A stretch of DNA of 64,000 nucleotides from Mesorhizobium sp. NZP2077 (GCF_013170805.1 NZ_CP051293.1:1866001-1930000), one strand, 5' to 3'; numbered from the stretch's first letter, positions 17,229 to 28,639 are shown. The notes: generated by a model from the letters alone, not told the origin. A program made the numbers and translations.

Positions 17229-17248
17229 GCGACTTACTGATTGGTAAG
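17229..17248. promoter_or_regulatory. Operator-like palindrome 2
   Basis: GCGACTTACTGATTGGTAAG contains CTTAC-TGATTG-GTAAG and matches site 1 at 18 of 20 positions. The two lie 177 bp apart in the same orientation with no intact gene between them. Confidence 0.5.
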
Positions 17249-17384
17249 GAAAAGCGCTCCTTCTCGAGCGCATAGGTAGGCTTGCGCGCTCATACCACCA
17301 GCATGTTGGGTGCCCGCCACGCGTCGCGCCCATCCCGCCGATCCGCCATGGCTGGATCGGCCAGCCGATAGGTCCAGTCACGGC

Positions 17385-17427
17385 GATCCGCATCCCGAAA
17401 ATCTTTATAAAATTCCTATTTCTTTCC
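17385..17427 (+). promoter_or_regulatory. 43-bp direct repeat, copy 2, in the kdp upstream region
   Basis: Identical to 16628-16670. It lies 169 bp before the first kdp-associated ORF and includes TATAAA (17406-17411) within CTTTATAAAATTCC. The T-rich TTTATA core resembles the kind of site bound by KdpE in E. coli, so this may be a kdp promoter/operator; that role is inference. Confidence 0.5.
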
Positions 17428-17596
17428 GCCCCGCGCCGTCTCGATCCTTTATGGCGATCGGGTCCATATTTCGCAGGGAACAAAGAGCTCGGTCGCGATT
17501 ATCCCTCGTGACGGAGCGTTTCCATATGGTTTCAGCCTGCCGATTGCAGGCCTACAGTGCGAAGCGCAAATAAAACGAAGATAAGGAAGATGCACG

Positions 17597-17677
17597 ATGG
17601 ATATCGTCGTTGTCGGGCTGGAGATTTTGTTCTTCGCCCTTTCCGTCGCCTACATCAAAGTCTGCGACATTCTTTAA
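17597..17677 (+). CDS. 26-residue membrane peptide upstream of kdpF
   Basis: Translates as MDIVVVGLEILFFALSVAYI followed by KVCDIL. It is one hydrophobic helix with an acidic N-terminus and a short charged C-terminus. AAGGA at 17583-17587 is nine bases before the ATG, and the stop lies 16 bp before kdpF. The size and helix-then-charged-end design mirror KdpF itself. Short peptides of this type occur at the head of kdp operons in other bacteria, but no function is assigned. It is too small for routine gene finding. Confidence 0.6.
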   Translation: MDIVVVGLEILFFALSVAYIKVCDIL

Positions 17678-17693
17678 ACCGGAGGATCGCAAC

Positions 17694-17783
17694 ATGCTTC
17701 TCGACTATATCCTCGGCGGCGGTGTGACCTTGTTCCTGCTCGCCTATCTGACATACGCCCTCGTTCGCCCAGAACGCTTCTGA
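17694..17783 (+). CDS. kdpF: K+-transporting ATPase subunit KdpF
   Basis: A 29-residue single-helix peptide: [20 protein letters not shown] then YALVRPERF. The C-terminal ALVRPERF ending is the hallmark of KdpF, which stabilises the KdpFABC complex in the inner membrane. A strong GGAGGA site precedes the start. The stop is 31 bp before kdpA. Confidence 0.93.
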   Translation: MLLDYILGGGVTLFLLAYLTYALVRPERF

Positions 17784-17814
17784 CGGCAACAGCAAGGCAC
17801 GGAAAGCTACAGCC

Positions 17815-19518
17815 ATGACACTCAACGGATGGATACAGATCCTCGCCTACTGCGTGGTCCTCGTTCTGCTGGTGAAGCCGCTCGGCGGCTACATGTACCG
17901 CGTTTTTAACGGCGATCGCACATTTCTCTCGCCGATCCTCGGCCCCGTCGAGCGGGTCCTTTATCGCATTTCGGGAACCAGCGAGCGCGAAGAGCAGCAC
18001 TGGACCGCCTATGCGGCAGGCATCATATTTTTCAGCCTGGCCAGCTTCCTGGTGCTTTATGTCCTGCAGCGTGTGCAAGGCGTGCTGCCCTACAATCCGG
18101 CCGGGATGCCAGCCGTTGAGCAGACCCTCGCCTTCAACACCGCCGTCAGCTTCGTGACCAACACCAACTGGCAGAATTACGGCGGCGAAAGCACGATGTC
18201 CTACCTCGTGCAGATGGCCGGCCTGACGGTCCAGAACTTCATGTCGGCGGCGGTCGGCATCGCCATCGCGGTGGCGCTGATCCGCGGCTTCGCCCGGCAT
18301 TCGGTCAAGTCGATCGGCAATTTCTGGGTCGATATGACCCGCTGCACGCTCTACATCCTGCTGCCGCTCAGCATTGTGCTCACCCTTGTCTATGTCTGGC
18401 TCGGCATGCCGCAGACGCTCGGGCCCTATGTCGACGCCACCACGCTCGAAGGCGCCAAGCAGACGATCGCTCTCGGCCCGGTTGCCTCGCAGGTCGCCAT
18501 CAAGATGCTTGGCACCAATGGCGGCGGTTTCTTCAACGCCAATGCCTCGCATCCATTCGAAAACCCCGACGCGATCTCGAACTTCATCCAGATGGTCACG
18601 ATCTTCGCGCTCGGTGCGGCGCTGACCAACGTCTTCGGCCGCATGGTCGGCAACCAGCGCCAGGGCTGGGCGATCCTGGCCACGATGGGTGTCCTGTTCA
18701 TCGCCGGCGTCGCCATCTGTTACTGGGCGGAAGCATCCGGCAATCCGCTGGTGCACGCGCTGGGCATCGACGGCGGCAACATGGAAGGCAAGGAGACCCG
18801 CTTCGGCATCGCCCTGTCGGCACTGTTTGCCGTCATCACCACGGCCGCCTCCTGCGGCGCGGTCAACGCCATGCATGACTCGTTCACCGCGCTCGGCGGC
18901 TTCATCCCGATGATCAACATGCAGCTCGGCGAAGTCATCGTCGGCGGCGTCGGCGCCGGTTTCTACGGCATCCTGATGTTCATCGTCGTCGCCGTCTTCG
19001 TTGCCGGCCTGATGGTTGGCCGCACGCCCGAATATCTCGGCAAGAAGATCGAGGCCAAGGAGGTCAAGATGGCAATGCTCGCCATCCTCTGCCTGCCGCT
19101 GGCGATGCTGACCTTCACAGCCATCGCGGTCGTGCTGCCAAGCGCCGTGGCCTCGATGGCCAATGGCGGTCCGCACGGCTTCTCCGAAGTTCTCTATGCC
19201 TACACTTCGGCGGCGGCGAACAACGGCTCGGCCTTTGGCGGCCTCTCCGGCAACACGCCCTGGTACAACATCACGCTCGGCATCACCATGTGGATGGGTC
19301 GCTTCTTCGTCATCATCCCGGCGCTTGCCATCGCCGGCTCGCTGGCGACGAAGAAGACGGTGCCCGCCTCCGCCGGCACCTTCCCGACCGACGGCCCGCT
19401 GTTCGTCGGCCTGCTGGTCGGCGTCATCCTGATCGTCGTCGGCCTTACCTTCTTCCCGGCGCTGGCGATCGGTCCGATCGTCGAACATCTGGCCATGATC
19501 CACGGGCAGACCTTCTGA
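17815..19518 (+). CDS. kdpA: K+-transporting ATPase, channel-like subunit A
   Basis: 567-residue inner-membrane subunit that binds and conducts K+ in the high-affinity KdpFABC pump. It has about ten TM segments and repeated selectivity-filter-like loops, including [34 protein letters not shown] and [14 protein letters not shown]. Length is standard for KdpA (about 560). It is followed by a small extra ORF rather than immediately by kdpB. Confidence 0.98.
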   Translation: MTLNGWIQILAYCVVLVLLVKPLGGYMYRVFNGDRTFLSPILGPVERVLYRISGTSEREEQHWTAYAAGIIFFSLASFLVLYVLQRVQGVLPYNPAGMPAVEQTLAFNTAVSFVTNTNWQNYGGESTMSYLVQMAGLTVQNFMSAAVGIAIAVALIRGFARHSVKSIGNFWVDMTRCTLYILLPLSIVLTLVYVWLGMPQTLGPYVDATTLEGAKQTIALGPVASQVAIKMLGTNGGGFFNANASHPFENPDAISNFIQMVTIFALGAALTNVFGRMVGNQRQGWAILATMGVLFIAGVAICYWAEASGNPLVHALGIDGGNMEGKETRFGIALSALFAVITTAASCGAVNAMHDSFTALGGFIPMINMQLGEVIVGGVGAGFYGILMFIVVAVFVAGLMVGRTPEYLGKKIEAKEVKMAMLAILCLPLAMLTFTAIAVVLPSAVASMANGGPHGFSEVLYAYTSAAANNGSAFGGLSGNTPWYNITLGITMWMGRFFVIIPALAIAGSLATKKTVPASAGTFPTDGPLFVGLLVGVILIVVGLTFFPALAIGPIVEHLAMIHGQTF

Positions 19519-19525
19519 GGCCGGC

Positions 19526-19737
19526 ATGTCCTGGTTCAACATCATGCGACGCCACGTCAAGCGTCGGACCGACAAGGAGGGGGAGACAATCCCCCCTCCT
19601 TTCCCGACCGTGTCCACATTCCTCGGCATTGCGGCAGTCATGATCGTGATCTGGCTGCTGGTCTATGGGCCGCCGCATCTTCCTTCGGCATCCGATCGAT
19701 CGGTGCCTGCAAACATTTCAGATACTGGAGCCAACAA

Positions 19738-19741
<4 letters not shown>
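19526..19741 (+). CDS. 71-residue single-TM protein inserted between kdpA and kdpB
   Basis: Basic, cytoplasmic-looking N-terminus ([14 protein letters not shown]), a Pro-rich turn (IPPPFPTV), one TM helix ([18 protein letters not shown]) and a polar C-terminal tail. It starts 7 bp after the kdpA stop, with GAGG just upstream, and its stop overlaps the kdpB start by four bases (ATGA). That tight packing argues for a translated gene. E. coli kdpFABC has no such ORF. It is not a known Kdp subunit to me; function unknown. Confidence 0.72.
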
Positions 19742-21831
<2,090 letters not shown>

Positions 21832-21843
21832 GGAACAAGTTCC

Positions 21844-22410
21844 ATGCTCACCCAGATAAGACCCGCGATCATCATGATCGTCTTCTTCACGGTCCTGACC
21901 GGCCTGATCTATCCGATCGGCATGACCGGCATTGCCCAGGCGCTGTTCCCGCGCCAGGCCAATGGCAGCCTGATCGAGAAGGACGGCAAGGTCATCGGCT
22001 CCGAACTGATAGGCCAGGGTTTTGCCGGCGACAAGTATTTCCATGGCCGTATTTCGGCGGCCGGCAGCAACGGCTACGACGCCACCGCATCCGGCGGCAC
22101 CAATCTCGGCCCGACCAACCCCAAGCTGATCGACCGCATCAAGGGCGACGCCGACAAGCTGAAGGCGGAGAATCCGAGCCAGCCGGTGCCGATGGATATG
22201 GTGACGTCGTCGGGCAGCGGCCTCGATCCCCATATCAGCCCTGAAGCCGCCTACTTCCAGGTTCCCCGTGTCGCCAAGGCCAGGGGCATCGACGAAGCCA
22301 AGATCAAGGCGCTTGTCGACGGTCAGGTCGAGAGCAGGGAACTCGGCTTCATGGGAGAGCCGGTGGTTAATGTTCTGGCGCTCAACCTGGCGCTGGACGC
22401 CGCTAAGTAG
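21844..22410 (+). CDS. kdpC: K+-transporting ATPase subunit C
   Basis: 188-residue subunit with one N-terminal TM helix ([20 protein letters not shown]) and a periplasmic domain containing the conserved [19 protein letters not shown] stretch, [14 protein letters not shown] and a [10 protein letters not shown] end. It assembles KdpA and KdpB. Standard length; kdpD follows after 57 bp. Confidence 0.97.
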   Translation: MLTQIRPAIIMIVFFTVLTGLIYPIGMTGIAQALFPRQANGSLIEKDGKVIGSELIGQGFAGDKYFHGRISAAGSNGYDATASGGTNLGPTNPKLIDRIKGDADKLKAENPSQPVPMDMVTSSGSGLDPHISPEAAYFQVPRVAKARGIDEAKIKALVDGQVESRELGFMGEPVVNVLALNLALDAAK

Positions 22411-22467
22411 TTGATGGCGAGGGCCGGGGATCGACAGCATCCCCGGACCTCTCCATGATCGATCCTG

Positions 22468-25203
22468 ATGCCGGACGACAGAAGCAACGAAAACAGACCT
22501 TCCCCCGACGCGCTGCTCGAGCATGCCGAGCGGGAGGGACGCGGCCGTCTGCGGATATTCCTTGGCGCGGCACCCGGTGTCGGCAAGACCTACGAAATGC
22601 TGATGTCGGGCCGTGCCAAACTGGCCGACGGCATCGATGTGGTGATCGGCGTCGTCGAGACACACGGCCGCAAGGAAACCCAGGCCCTGGTCGAGGGTTA
22701 TGAAATCATTCCCCGCCGCAAGGTCGACTACAAGGGGCGCATGCTCGACGAGATGGACATCGACGCTATCATCGCCCGGCGTCCGGCGCTGGTTCTCGTC
22801 GATGAACTCGCTCACACCAACGCGCCCGGCAGCCGCCACCCCAAGCGCTATCTCGACGTCCAGGAAATCCTGACGCAAGGCATCGACGTCTACACGACGC
22901 TCAACGTCCAGCATGTCGAAAGCCTGAACGATGTCGTCGCCCAGATCACCAAGGTCAGGGTCCGCGAGACGGTTCCAGATTCCATCATCGACCAGGCCGA
23001 CGATGTCGAGATCATCGATCTTACCCCCGACGACCTGATCAAGCGGCTCGAGGAAGGCAAGGTCTACTTCCCCAACACCGCCCAGCGCGCCATCGAGAAC
23101 TATTTTTCGCCCGGCAATCTGACGGCGCTGAGGGAACTGGCGCTGCGCCGCACCGCGCAGCGCGTCGACGAGCAGTTACTTAACCACATGCAATCCCATG
23201 CCATCCAAGGCCCCTGGGCCGCCGGGGAACGGGTCCTCGTCTGCCTCGACGCGCGCCCGGGCGGTGCGGCCCGCATCCGCTATGCGCGCCGGCTGGCCGA
23301 TCGGCTGCGTGCCCCGTGGACGGCGCTCCATGTCGACAGTCCTCGCTCGGCCAGCATGCCCGAGGACGACAAGGACCGGCTCGCAAACAATTTGCGCCTC
23401 GCCCAACAGCTCGGTGCCGAGGTGACGACCATTCCGGGTCAGAACGTGGCGCAAGACATCGTGCGCTATGCGACAGCGAACAATTTTACCCACATCGTGG
23501 TCGGCCGGCCGACCCGGTCGCGCTGGCGCGAATTGATCGAAGGCTCGCTGACCTATGATCTCATCCGCAATGCCGGCGACATCAGCGTCCATGTCATTTC
23601 GGGAACCGAACGCAACACCGAGGCGACATCAAGGAACGTCAGGACCGCCGATGAGCAGACGCCATTCCAGATCCGGCCCTATCTGCTGGCCACGGCCTAT
23701 GTCGCCGGCTCGCTCGCCTTTGCCGCCCTGCTTGACCAGTTTCTCGATGTTCGCAACCTCGCGATCATCTTCCTCATCGGGGTGCTGGCGTCGGCGGTAA
23801 CCGGCGGTCTCTGGCCTGCTCTGTACGCCTGTCTCGCCAGCGCACTTGCCTTCAACTATTTCTTCCTGGAGCCGCGCTACACGCTGACGATCCGGGATCC
23901 GGAGAGCATTGTCGCGCTCGGCGTGTTCCTGGTCGTCGCCGTCATTGCCAGCAATCTGACGGTGCGCGTGCAGCGCCAGGCGGTCGCCGCCCGTTCACGG
24001 GCGCGGGCCACGGAGGACATCTACCTCTTTTCAAAGAAACTCGCCGGTGCCGGCACGCTCGACGACGTGCTGTGGGCCACCGCCTTCCAGATCGCCTCGA
24101 TGCTGAAGCTGCGGGTGGTGCTGCTTCTGCCCGAAGACGGCACCATCACCGTCAAGGCCGGCTATCCGCCCGACGACACGCTGGCCGAAGCCGACATCGC
24201 TGCCGCCCGCTGGGCCTGGGAGCACAACCGCGCCGCCGGGCGCGGCGCCGACACGCTGCCTGGTGCCAAGCGCCTCTATCTTCCGTTGCGGACAGGGCGC
24301 ACGGCAATCGGCGTCGTCGGCCTCGACAATGACAAGCAGGGCCCGCTCTTGACGCCGGAACAGCAGCGCCTGCTCGACGCGCTGGCCGACCAGGCAGCGG
24401 TCGCCATCGAGCGTATCCAGCTGGTCGCCGACGTCGACCGCGCCAAGCTCCTGGCCGAGGCCGATCGGCTGCGCTCGGCGCTGCTGACCTCCATTTCGCA
24501 CGACCTGAAAACGCCGCTCGCTGCTATCATGGGCGCGGCCGGCACGCTGCGGGAATTCGCGCCGGCACTTCCCGAAGAGGACCGGGCGGAGCTGCTGACG
24601 ACCGTGCTGGACGAATCCGAGCGGCTGAACCGCTTCATCGCCAATCTGCTCGACATGACCAAGATCGAGTCCGGCGCAATGGAGCCGAACTTCGCCTTCC
24701 ACTATGTCGGCGACATCGTCGGCTCCGCCCTGCAGAGGGCGAGGAAAATCATCGGCGAGCACAAGACCGAGGTGGATATCCTCTCGGATTTGCCGATGTT
24801 GAAAGTCGATCCCGTCCTGTTCGAGCAGGCGCTGTTCAACCTCCTCGACAATGCGGCGAAATACGCTCCGTCAGGCTCGACGATCCGGGTGCAGGGTTGG
24901 AGCGACAATGGCTCCGTCATCCTGCAGATCATGGATGAGGGGCTGGGTATTCCCCCCGGTGATCTGGAGCGGATTTTCGACACGTTCTACCGGGTACGCA
25001 AGCGTGACCAGATTCGCGCCGGCACCGGGCTCGGCCTGTCCATCTGCCGCGGCTTCATCGAGGCAATGGGGGGCACGATCACGGCGGCAAACCGAACCGA
25101 CCGTTCGGGCGCGGTCTTCACCATCAAAATGTCGAAGCCGACGAACCCGCCCGATCTCAGCGCCGCCAATGCAGACGACAATGATGTGGATGATTTGGCA
25201 TGA
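22468..25203 (+). CDS. kdpD: Sensor histidine kinase KdpD
   Basis: 911 residues, the usual KdpD size. N-terminal KdpD domain with P-loop GAAPGVGKTYE (about residues 33-43) and the conserved DELAHTNAPGSRHPKR; a USP-like domain; four clustered TM helices around residues 400-490; a GAF domain; then the kinase core with phosphoacceptor H678 in SISHDLKTPLAA, N box LFNLLDNAAKYAPSG and G boxes. It senses K+ limitation or turgor and phosphorylates KdpE. No clear Shine-Dalgarno at the ATG. Overlaps kdpE by four bases. Confidence 0.97.
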   Translation: MPDDRSNENRPSPDALLEHAEREGRGRLRIFLGAAPGVGKTYEMLMSGRAKLADGIDVVIGVVETHGRKETQALVEGYEIIPRRKVDYKGRMLDEMDIDAIIARRPALVLVDELAHTNAPGSRHPKRYLDVQEILTQGIDVYTTLNVQHVESLNDVVAQITKVRVRETVPDSIIDQADDVEIIDLTPDDLIKRLEEGKVYFPNTAQRAIENYFSPGNLTALRELALRRTAQRVDEQLLNHMQSHAIQGPWAAGERVLVCLDARPGGAARIRYARRLADRLRAPWTALHVDSPRSASMPEDDKDRLANNLRLAQQLGAEVTTIPGQNVAQDIVRYATANNFTHIVVGRPTRSRWRELIEGSLTYDLIRNAGDISVHVISGTERNTEATSRNVRTADEQTPFQIRPYLLATAYVAGSLAFAALLDQFLDVRNLAIIFLIGVLASAVTGGLWPALYACLASALAFNYFFLEPRYTLTIRDPESIVALGVFLVVAVIASNLTVRVQRQAVAARSRARATEDIYLFSKKLAGAGTLDDVLWATAFQIASMLKLRVVLLLPEDGTITVKAGYPPDDTLAEADIAAARWAWEHNRAAGRGADTLPGAKRLYLPLRTGRTAIGVVGLDNDKQGPLLTPEQQRLLDALADQAAVAIERIQLVADVDRAKLLAEADRLRSALLTSISHDLKTPLAAIMGAAGTLREFAPALPEEDRAELLTTVLDESERLNRFIANLLDMTKIESGAMEPNFAFHYVGDIVGSALQRARKIIGEHKTEVDILSDLPMLKVDPVLFEQALFNLLDNAAKYAPSGSTIRVQGWSDNGSVILQIMDEGLGIPPGDLERIFDTFYRVRKRDQIRAGTGLGLSICRGFIEAMGGTITAANRTDRSGAVFTIKMSKPTNPPDLSAANADDNDVDDLA

Positions 25204-25889
25204 CGAACGCGAATGTCAGGATATTGGTCGTCGATGACGAGCCGCCGATCCGCAAACTGCTTCGGGTCGGCCTCGGCAGCCAGGGCTACGCGGTCAGCGA
25301 AGCGCCGAACGCCAAGGCAGCGATCGAGCTGATGGACGAGGAAAAGCCCGATCTGGTGCTGCTCGATCTCGGCCTGCCCGGCATGAGCGGCCATGAGCTT
25401 CTGCGCAAATGGCGCGACGACGGCCTCGACATTCCCGTCGTCATTCTCTCCAGCCGCACCGACGAGGCCGGCATCGTCAATGCGCTCGAGCTCGGCGCCG
25501 ACGATTATGTCACCAAGCCGTTCGGCATGAACGAACTGGTGGCGAGGATCCGCGTGGCGCTGCGGCACAAGTTCCAGCAGCAGGGCGAAAAGCCTGTGTT
25601 CCAGAGCGGCGACCTCAGCGTCGATCTGGTCAAGCGCATCGTCAAGGTCGAGGGCAAGGAGATAAAACTCTCGCCGAAGGAATACGACATCTTGCGCATC
25701 CTGGTGCAGCACGCCGGAAAAGTGCTGACCCACCATTTCATCCTGAAACAGATCTGGGGTGACACGACCGACGTGCAATATCTCAGGGTCTATGTCCGGC
25801 AGCTCAGGCAGAAGATCGAGAAGACCCCCGACCAGCCGCACCACATCACCACCGAGACCGGTGTCGGTTATCGGCTGCGGGTCGACTGA
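25200..25889 (+). CDS. kdpE: Response regulator KdpE
   Basis: 229-residue OmpR/PhoB-class regulator. The receiver has the acidic pair at D12-D13, phosphoacceptor D56 in LVLLDLGLPG and the Lys of YVTKPFG. A winged-helix DNA-binding domain ends ITTETGVGYRLRVD. It is coupled to kdpD by an ATGA overlap and presumably activates the kdp promoter, possibly through the 43-bp repeat at 17385-17427. Confidence 0.97.
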   Translation: MTNANVRILVVDDEPPIRKLLRVGLGSQGYAVSEAPNAKAAIELMDEEKPDLVLLDLGLPGMSGHELLRKWRDDGLDIPVVILSSRTDEAGIVNALELGADDYVTKPFGMNELVARIRVALRHKFQQQGEKPVFQSGDLSVDLVKRIVKVEGKEIKLSPKEYDILRILVQHAGKVLTHHFILKQIWGDTTDVQYLRVYVRQLRQKIEKTPDQPHHITTETGVGYRLRVD

Positions 25890-25911
25890 AACAATCTCGA
25901 TTGAGCTTGCG

Positions 25912-27345
25912 TCAGCCGATGGCTTCCAATGGCCGAGTCGTCGCGGATGCCCGCAACGCCGCGATGCAGCCGAGAATCCCAAGCGGCACAAAGGCGAGGA
26001 ACAGCCAGCTCGCGACATTGGCCGCGGCGTCGTGGTTCAGCCCTTGCGAAAAACCGCTGGCATTGGCGACGATGCCGGCAAGGGCGGCACCCACGGCATA
26101 GCCGATGCGCTGCATGGTCGGCACCGCGGCCGAGGCGATGGTCTGTTCGTCGTCCGGGGCGGAGGCGACGATGACACGCGTCAGGAACGGCCAGGCAATG
26201 CCGAAGCCGCCGCCCTGCAACAGGGCGCAGACCAGGATCAGCGGGATCGAGCCCAGCGGTATCGTGTAGGCAAAGCCGGCGATGCCCGCCGCGATCATCA
26301 GCGCGCCGGCGACAATGATCAGCCGCTCACGCTGCGGCGGTGCGTTGGCGACGAGGATCGACAGGATCGACCAGGCGATCGATTCGGCGGCGATGATGTA
26401 GCCGGTGGTCAAGAGCGGAATGTCGTGCAGGCTGGTCAAAAGCAGCGGTCCATAGACGCCGAAGGAGCAGGTCGCGACGGAAAAGGCGGCGACCATGGTC
26501 ATGCCGGCGCCGACCGGTGTGCGCCACGAGAACAGCCGCGACGGGAAAAGCCGCGAGCGCGGCTTCAGCGCGTCGATGGTGAAGAACAGCGCCAGGCCGG
26601 CGAGGCCCAGCACGATCAGCAGCGAGGAGCGCAGCACGGCAATGTCGACGCCGGCCGAGGCGATCAGCACAACGGCGACGGCAAGACAGGCAAGGGCGGC
26701 GAACGGGAAGGGCGGCACCTTGCCGGCGCTCAGCACGGGTCGCGTCGCCTCCGGAGTGTTGAGCACGAGGAAGCTGGCCAGCGCCATGGCGGTGCCGCCG
26801 AGGGTGAAGACGCCGAAGGCCCAGCGCCACGACAGAAGCTCGGTCATGATTGCGCCCAGCAATGGGCCGCTGAACGCCGCGACGCCCCAGATCGCCGACA
26901 TGATGCCGAAAAGCTGCGGCCAGATGGCGCGCGAAAACAGCCGCTCGACCGAGACGAAAGCCAGCGACACCAGCGCGCCGCCGCCCAACCCCTCGATCAG
27001 GCGGCCGGCCAGGAACAATTGCATGGAAGGCGAGGTGGCGCAGATCAGCGCCCCGGCCGCATAGAGCAAGGCCGCGACCACCATATTGGTCCGCAAGGCG
27101 ACATAGGTCACCAGCCGTCCGGCCGCGGCACCGGCGACGATGGCGCCGAGTTCGTAGATCGCCAGCGACCAGCCGACGAGCTGCACGCCGGCCAGTTCGC
27201 CGACCATGGCCGGCATGACGGTCGCGACCATGGTCTCGTTGGTGGCGTGCAGCAGGATGCCGAGGCTGATGAAGCAGAAGCGCGCCAGATCGCCGCTCGC
27301 CCACAAAGCGCGCCAGTCGACCCTGTTTGTGCTGATTTCAGTCAT
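25912..27345 (-). CDS. MFS transporter (multidrug-efflux-like)
   Basis: 477-residue inner-membrane protein with about 14 hydrophobic segments, in the DHA2/EmrB-like part of the major facilitator superfamily. The N-terminal FISLGILLHATNETMVATVMP and LAGRLIEGLGGGALVSLAFV (motif-C-like Gly-rich helix) are typical. The ATG at 27345 with a GGGGTGG site is preferred over a longer reading that would include non-conserved, Pro/Arg-rich residues. Substrate unknown. Convergent with kdpE. Confidence 0.85.
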   Translation of the reverse strand: MTEISTNRVDWRALWASGDLARFCFISLGILLHATNETMVATVMPAMVGELAGVQLVGWSLAIYELGAIVAGAAAGRLVTYVALRTNMVVAALLYAAGALICATSPSMQLFLAGRLIEGLGGGALVSLAFVSVERLFSRAIWPQLFGIMSAIWGVAAFSGPLLGAIMTELLSWRWAFGVFTLGGTAMALASFLVLNTPEATRPVLSAGKVPPFPFAALACLAVAVVLIASAGVDIAVLRSSLLIVLGLAGLALFFTIDALKPRSRLFPSRLFSWRTPVGAGMTMVAAFSVATCSFGVYGPLLLTSLHDIPLLTTGYIIAAESIAWSILSILVANAPPQRERLIIVAGALMIAAGIAGFAYTIPLGSIPLILVCALLQGGGFGIAWPFLTRVIVASAPDDEQTIASAAVPTMQRIGYAVGAALAGIVANASGFSQGLNHDAAANVASWLFLAFVPLGILGCIAALRASATTRPLEAIG

Positions 27346-27504
27346 GTCCACCCCAGTCCTGCATATCTCGATGCCGGCGCATGGCACCAGAAGCCAGCAA
27401 GGGTTTCCGGCAGGACCATGCGCAGCAGGATCGAGGCGCTGCTTCAGTGGGGCAGGCTTGTAGAACCTCAACCGCGGTTGAGTTCAAGCGGTTTTTTCAA
27501 GCGG

Positions 27505-27990
27505 TCAGTTCTCGGTGCTGCGCAACTGGAACTGGCTGACGCCGATAGCGAGGTTGATGCCGGTCTGGGTCTGCAGGCTGAGGGGCTGCAAGGTGAAGGC
27601 CCGCGACGAGCCGCCCACCAACAGATTGGCGCCGGCACCGACGGCTGCCGTCACCTCGGCGCTGGCGCCGATATAGTCGCCAGCCAGCGCACCGGGCGCG
27701 TAGATGTTCTTCAGCGGCGTCAGCACCAGCCATCGCATCACCGCCTGCTTGGTCGTGCCGATGTCGAGGCCGTATTTGTTGACGGCGCCGAAATAGGCTT
27801 CCGGGGCGAAGCTTTTGTCGGTTGGCGTAAAGGTGCAGCTCAGATCCTTGCTCGAGCCGAAGATGAAGCCGGTGCCGCCCGATATGGCACATTCAAGCGT
27901 GCCAAGCTCGATGCCGCGGTCCTGAGCCTGCGCCTGTGGCGCGCCAAGCACGATTGCAATCACGGCAGCGGCGATGGCTGTCTTCGGCAT
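27505..27990 (-). CDS. DUF992 secreted protein, copy 2
   Basis: 161 residues with a signal peptide (cleavage after PQAQAQ) and one DUF992 domain: ELGTLECAISGGTGFIFGSS, LSCTFTP, YFGAVNKYGLDIG, and GANLLVGGSSRAFTLQPLSLQ. Two cysteines probably form a disulphide. DUF992 proteins are common in Rhizobiales periplasm; function unknown. A paralogue lies immediately upstream on the same strand (28163-28639), so the pair arose by tandem duplication. Confidence 0.88.
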   Translation of the reverse strand: MPKTAIAAAVIAIVLGAPQAQAQDRGIELGTLECAISGGTGFIFGSSKDLSCTFTPTDKSFAPEAYFGAVNKYGLDIGTTKQAVMRWLVLTPLKNIYAPGALAGDYIGASAEVTAAVGAGANLLVGGSSRAFTLQPLSLQTQTGINLAIGVSQFQLRSTEN

Positions 27991-28093
27991 GGCGGTCCCA
28001 TCGAGCGGTTCGCAACCGCTCTTTCTTTGTTTTAGCGCAATTCCGGACGGAAAACCGCCTCACACTTTTCCTGGAATCGCTCAGAAAATAAAA

Positions 28094-28126
28094 CGGCGCG
28101 GAACCATCCTATTCGGTTCCGCGCCG
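28094..28126 (-). terminator. Rho-independent terminator between the DUF992 genes
   Basis: A 12-bp perfect stem CGGCGCGGAACC (28094-28105) / GGTTCCGCGCCG (28115-28126) with a 9-base loop. On the minus strand it is followed by TTTTATTTTC, directly after the stop of the upstream DUF992 gene. The two paralogues are therefore separate transcription units. Confidence 0.88.
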
Positions 28127-28162
28127 CAAGGTAGGGGTCGTGGAGCGCATGGCTCCATGCAA

Positions 28163-28639
28163 TCACTTGAGCGAGTGGATCAGCTCAAGCGAAGTCACGG
28201 CCACGGCGAGATTGACGCCAGTCTGAGCCTGGACGCTGAGCGGCTCCAGCATGAAGGCGCTGTCGAAGCCACCGACCAGCAGATTGGCGCCGCCACCTGT
28301 GACGACGCTCGCCTCGGCGTTGACGCCGTAATAGCTGCCGGCAAGGTCACCCGCATCGCGGTCGCGGGTTGCGGCAAAAACCGCCCAGACGAGCTGGCCC
28401 TGATGCGTCTGGCCGAGATCGACACCGATCTTGGAGATGACGCCGGTGTAAATCTCCGACGGTCCATGGTGATAGGGACGGAAGACGCAGGATACGCCCT
28501 TGTTGGAAGCGACGATGTAGGCGGTGCCGCCATCGATGGTGCAGTCGAGCGTGCCGAGCTGCAGCTTGCCGGCGCTGGCCGGGGCGGCAGCGAATACGGT
28601 CGATGCAAGGGCGGCGGCGCAGACGAGTTTCTTGATCAT
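28163..28639 (-). CDS. DUF992 secreted protein, copy 1
   Basis: 158 residues starting MIKKLVCAAALASTVFAAAP with a signal peptide (cleavage after ASA). DUF992 signatures: LQLGTLDCTIDGGTAYIVAS, VSCVFRP, YTGVISKIGVDLG, GANLLVGGFDSAFMLEPLSVQ. It is alignable end to end with 27505-27990, sharing the Cys pair and C-terminal pattern. The ATG at 28639 is chosen over an upstream in-frame ATG because it opens the signal peptide directly. Confidence 0.88.
   Translation of the reverse strand: MIKKLVCAAALASTVFAAAPASAGKLQLGTLDCTIDGGTAYIVASNKGVSCVFRPYHHGPSEIYTGVISKIGVDLGQTHQGQLVWAVFAATRDRDAGDLAGSYYGVNAEASVVTGGGANLLVGGFDSAFMLEPLSVQAQTGVNLAVAVTSLELIHSLK

Larger units (their letters stand above)
16852..17596. 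other. Long non-coding stretch between DUF982 pseudogene and kdp
   Basis: About 745 bp without a credible gene. It holds a GC-rich hairpin (16934-16968), two similar operator-like palindromes (17052-17071 and 17229-17248), the second copy of the 43-bp repeat (17385-17427) and the presumed kdp leader with a small hairpin at CTGCCGATTGCAG. It may be the remnant of a deleted gene pair plus the kdp promoter. Confidence 0.6.

Noticed and set aside
16735..17483. Minus-strand open frames within the pre-kdp segment
   Set aside because: They contain the complement of the DUF982 pseudogene and the 43-bp repeats, with no conserved pattern.
17674..19641. 655-codon minus-strand open frame opposite kdpA
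   Set aside because: Antisense shadow of kdpA; low-complexity Asp/Arg/Glu/His composition, no family match.
25759..28035. 758-codon plus-strand open frame opposite the MFS transporter and DUF992 genes
   Set aside because: Antisense shadow; its start would lie inside kdpE and the product is Gln/Arg/Gly-rich without domains.
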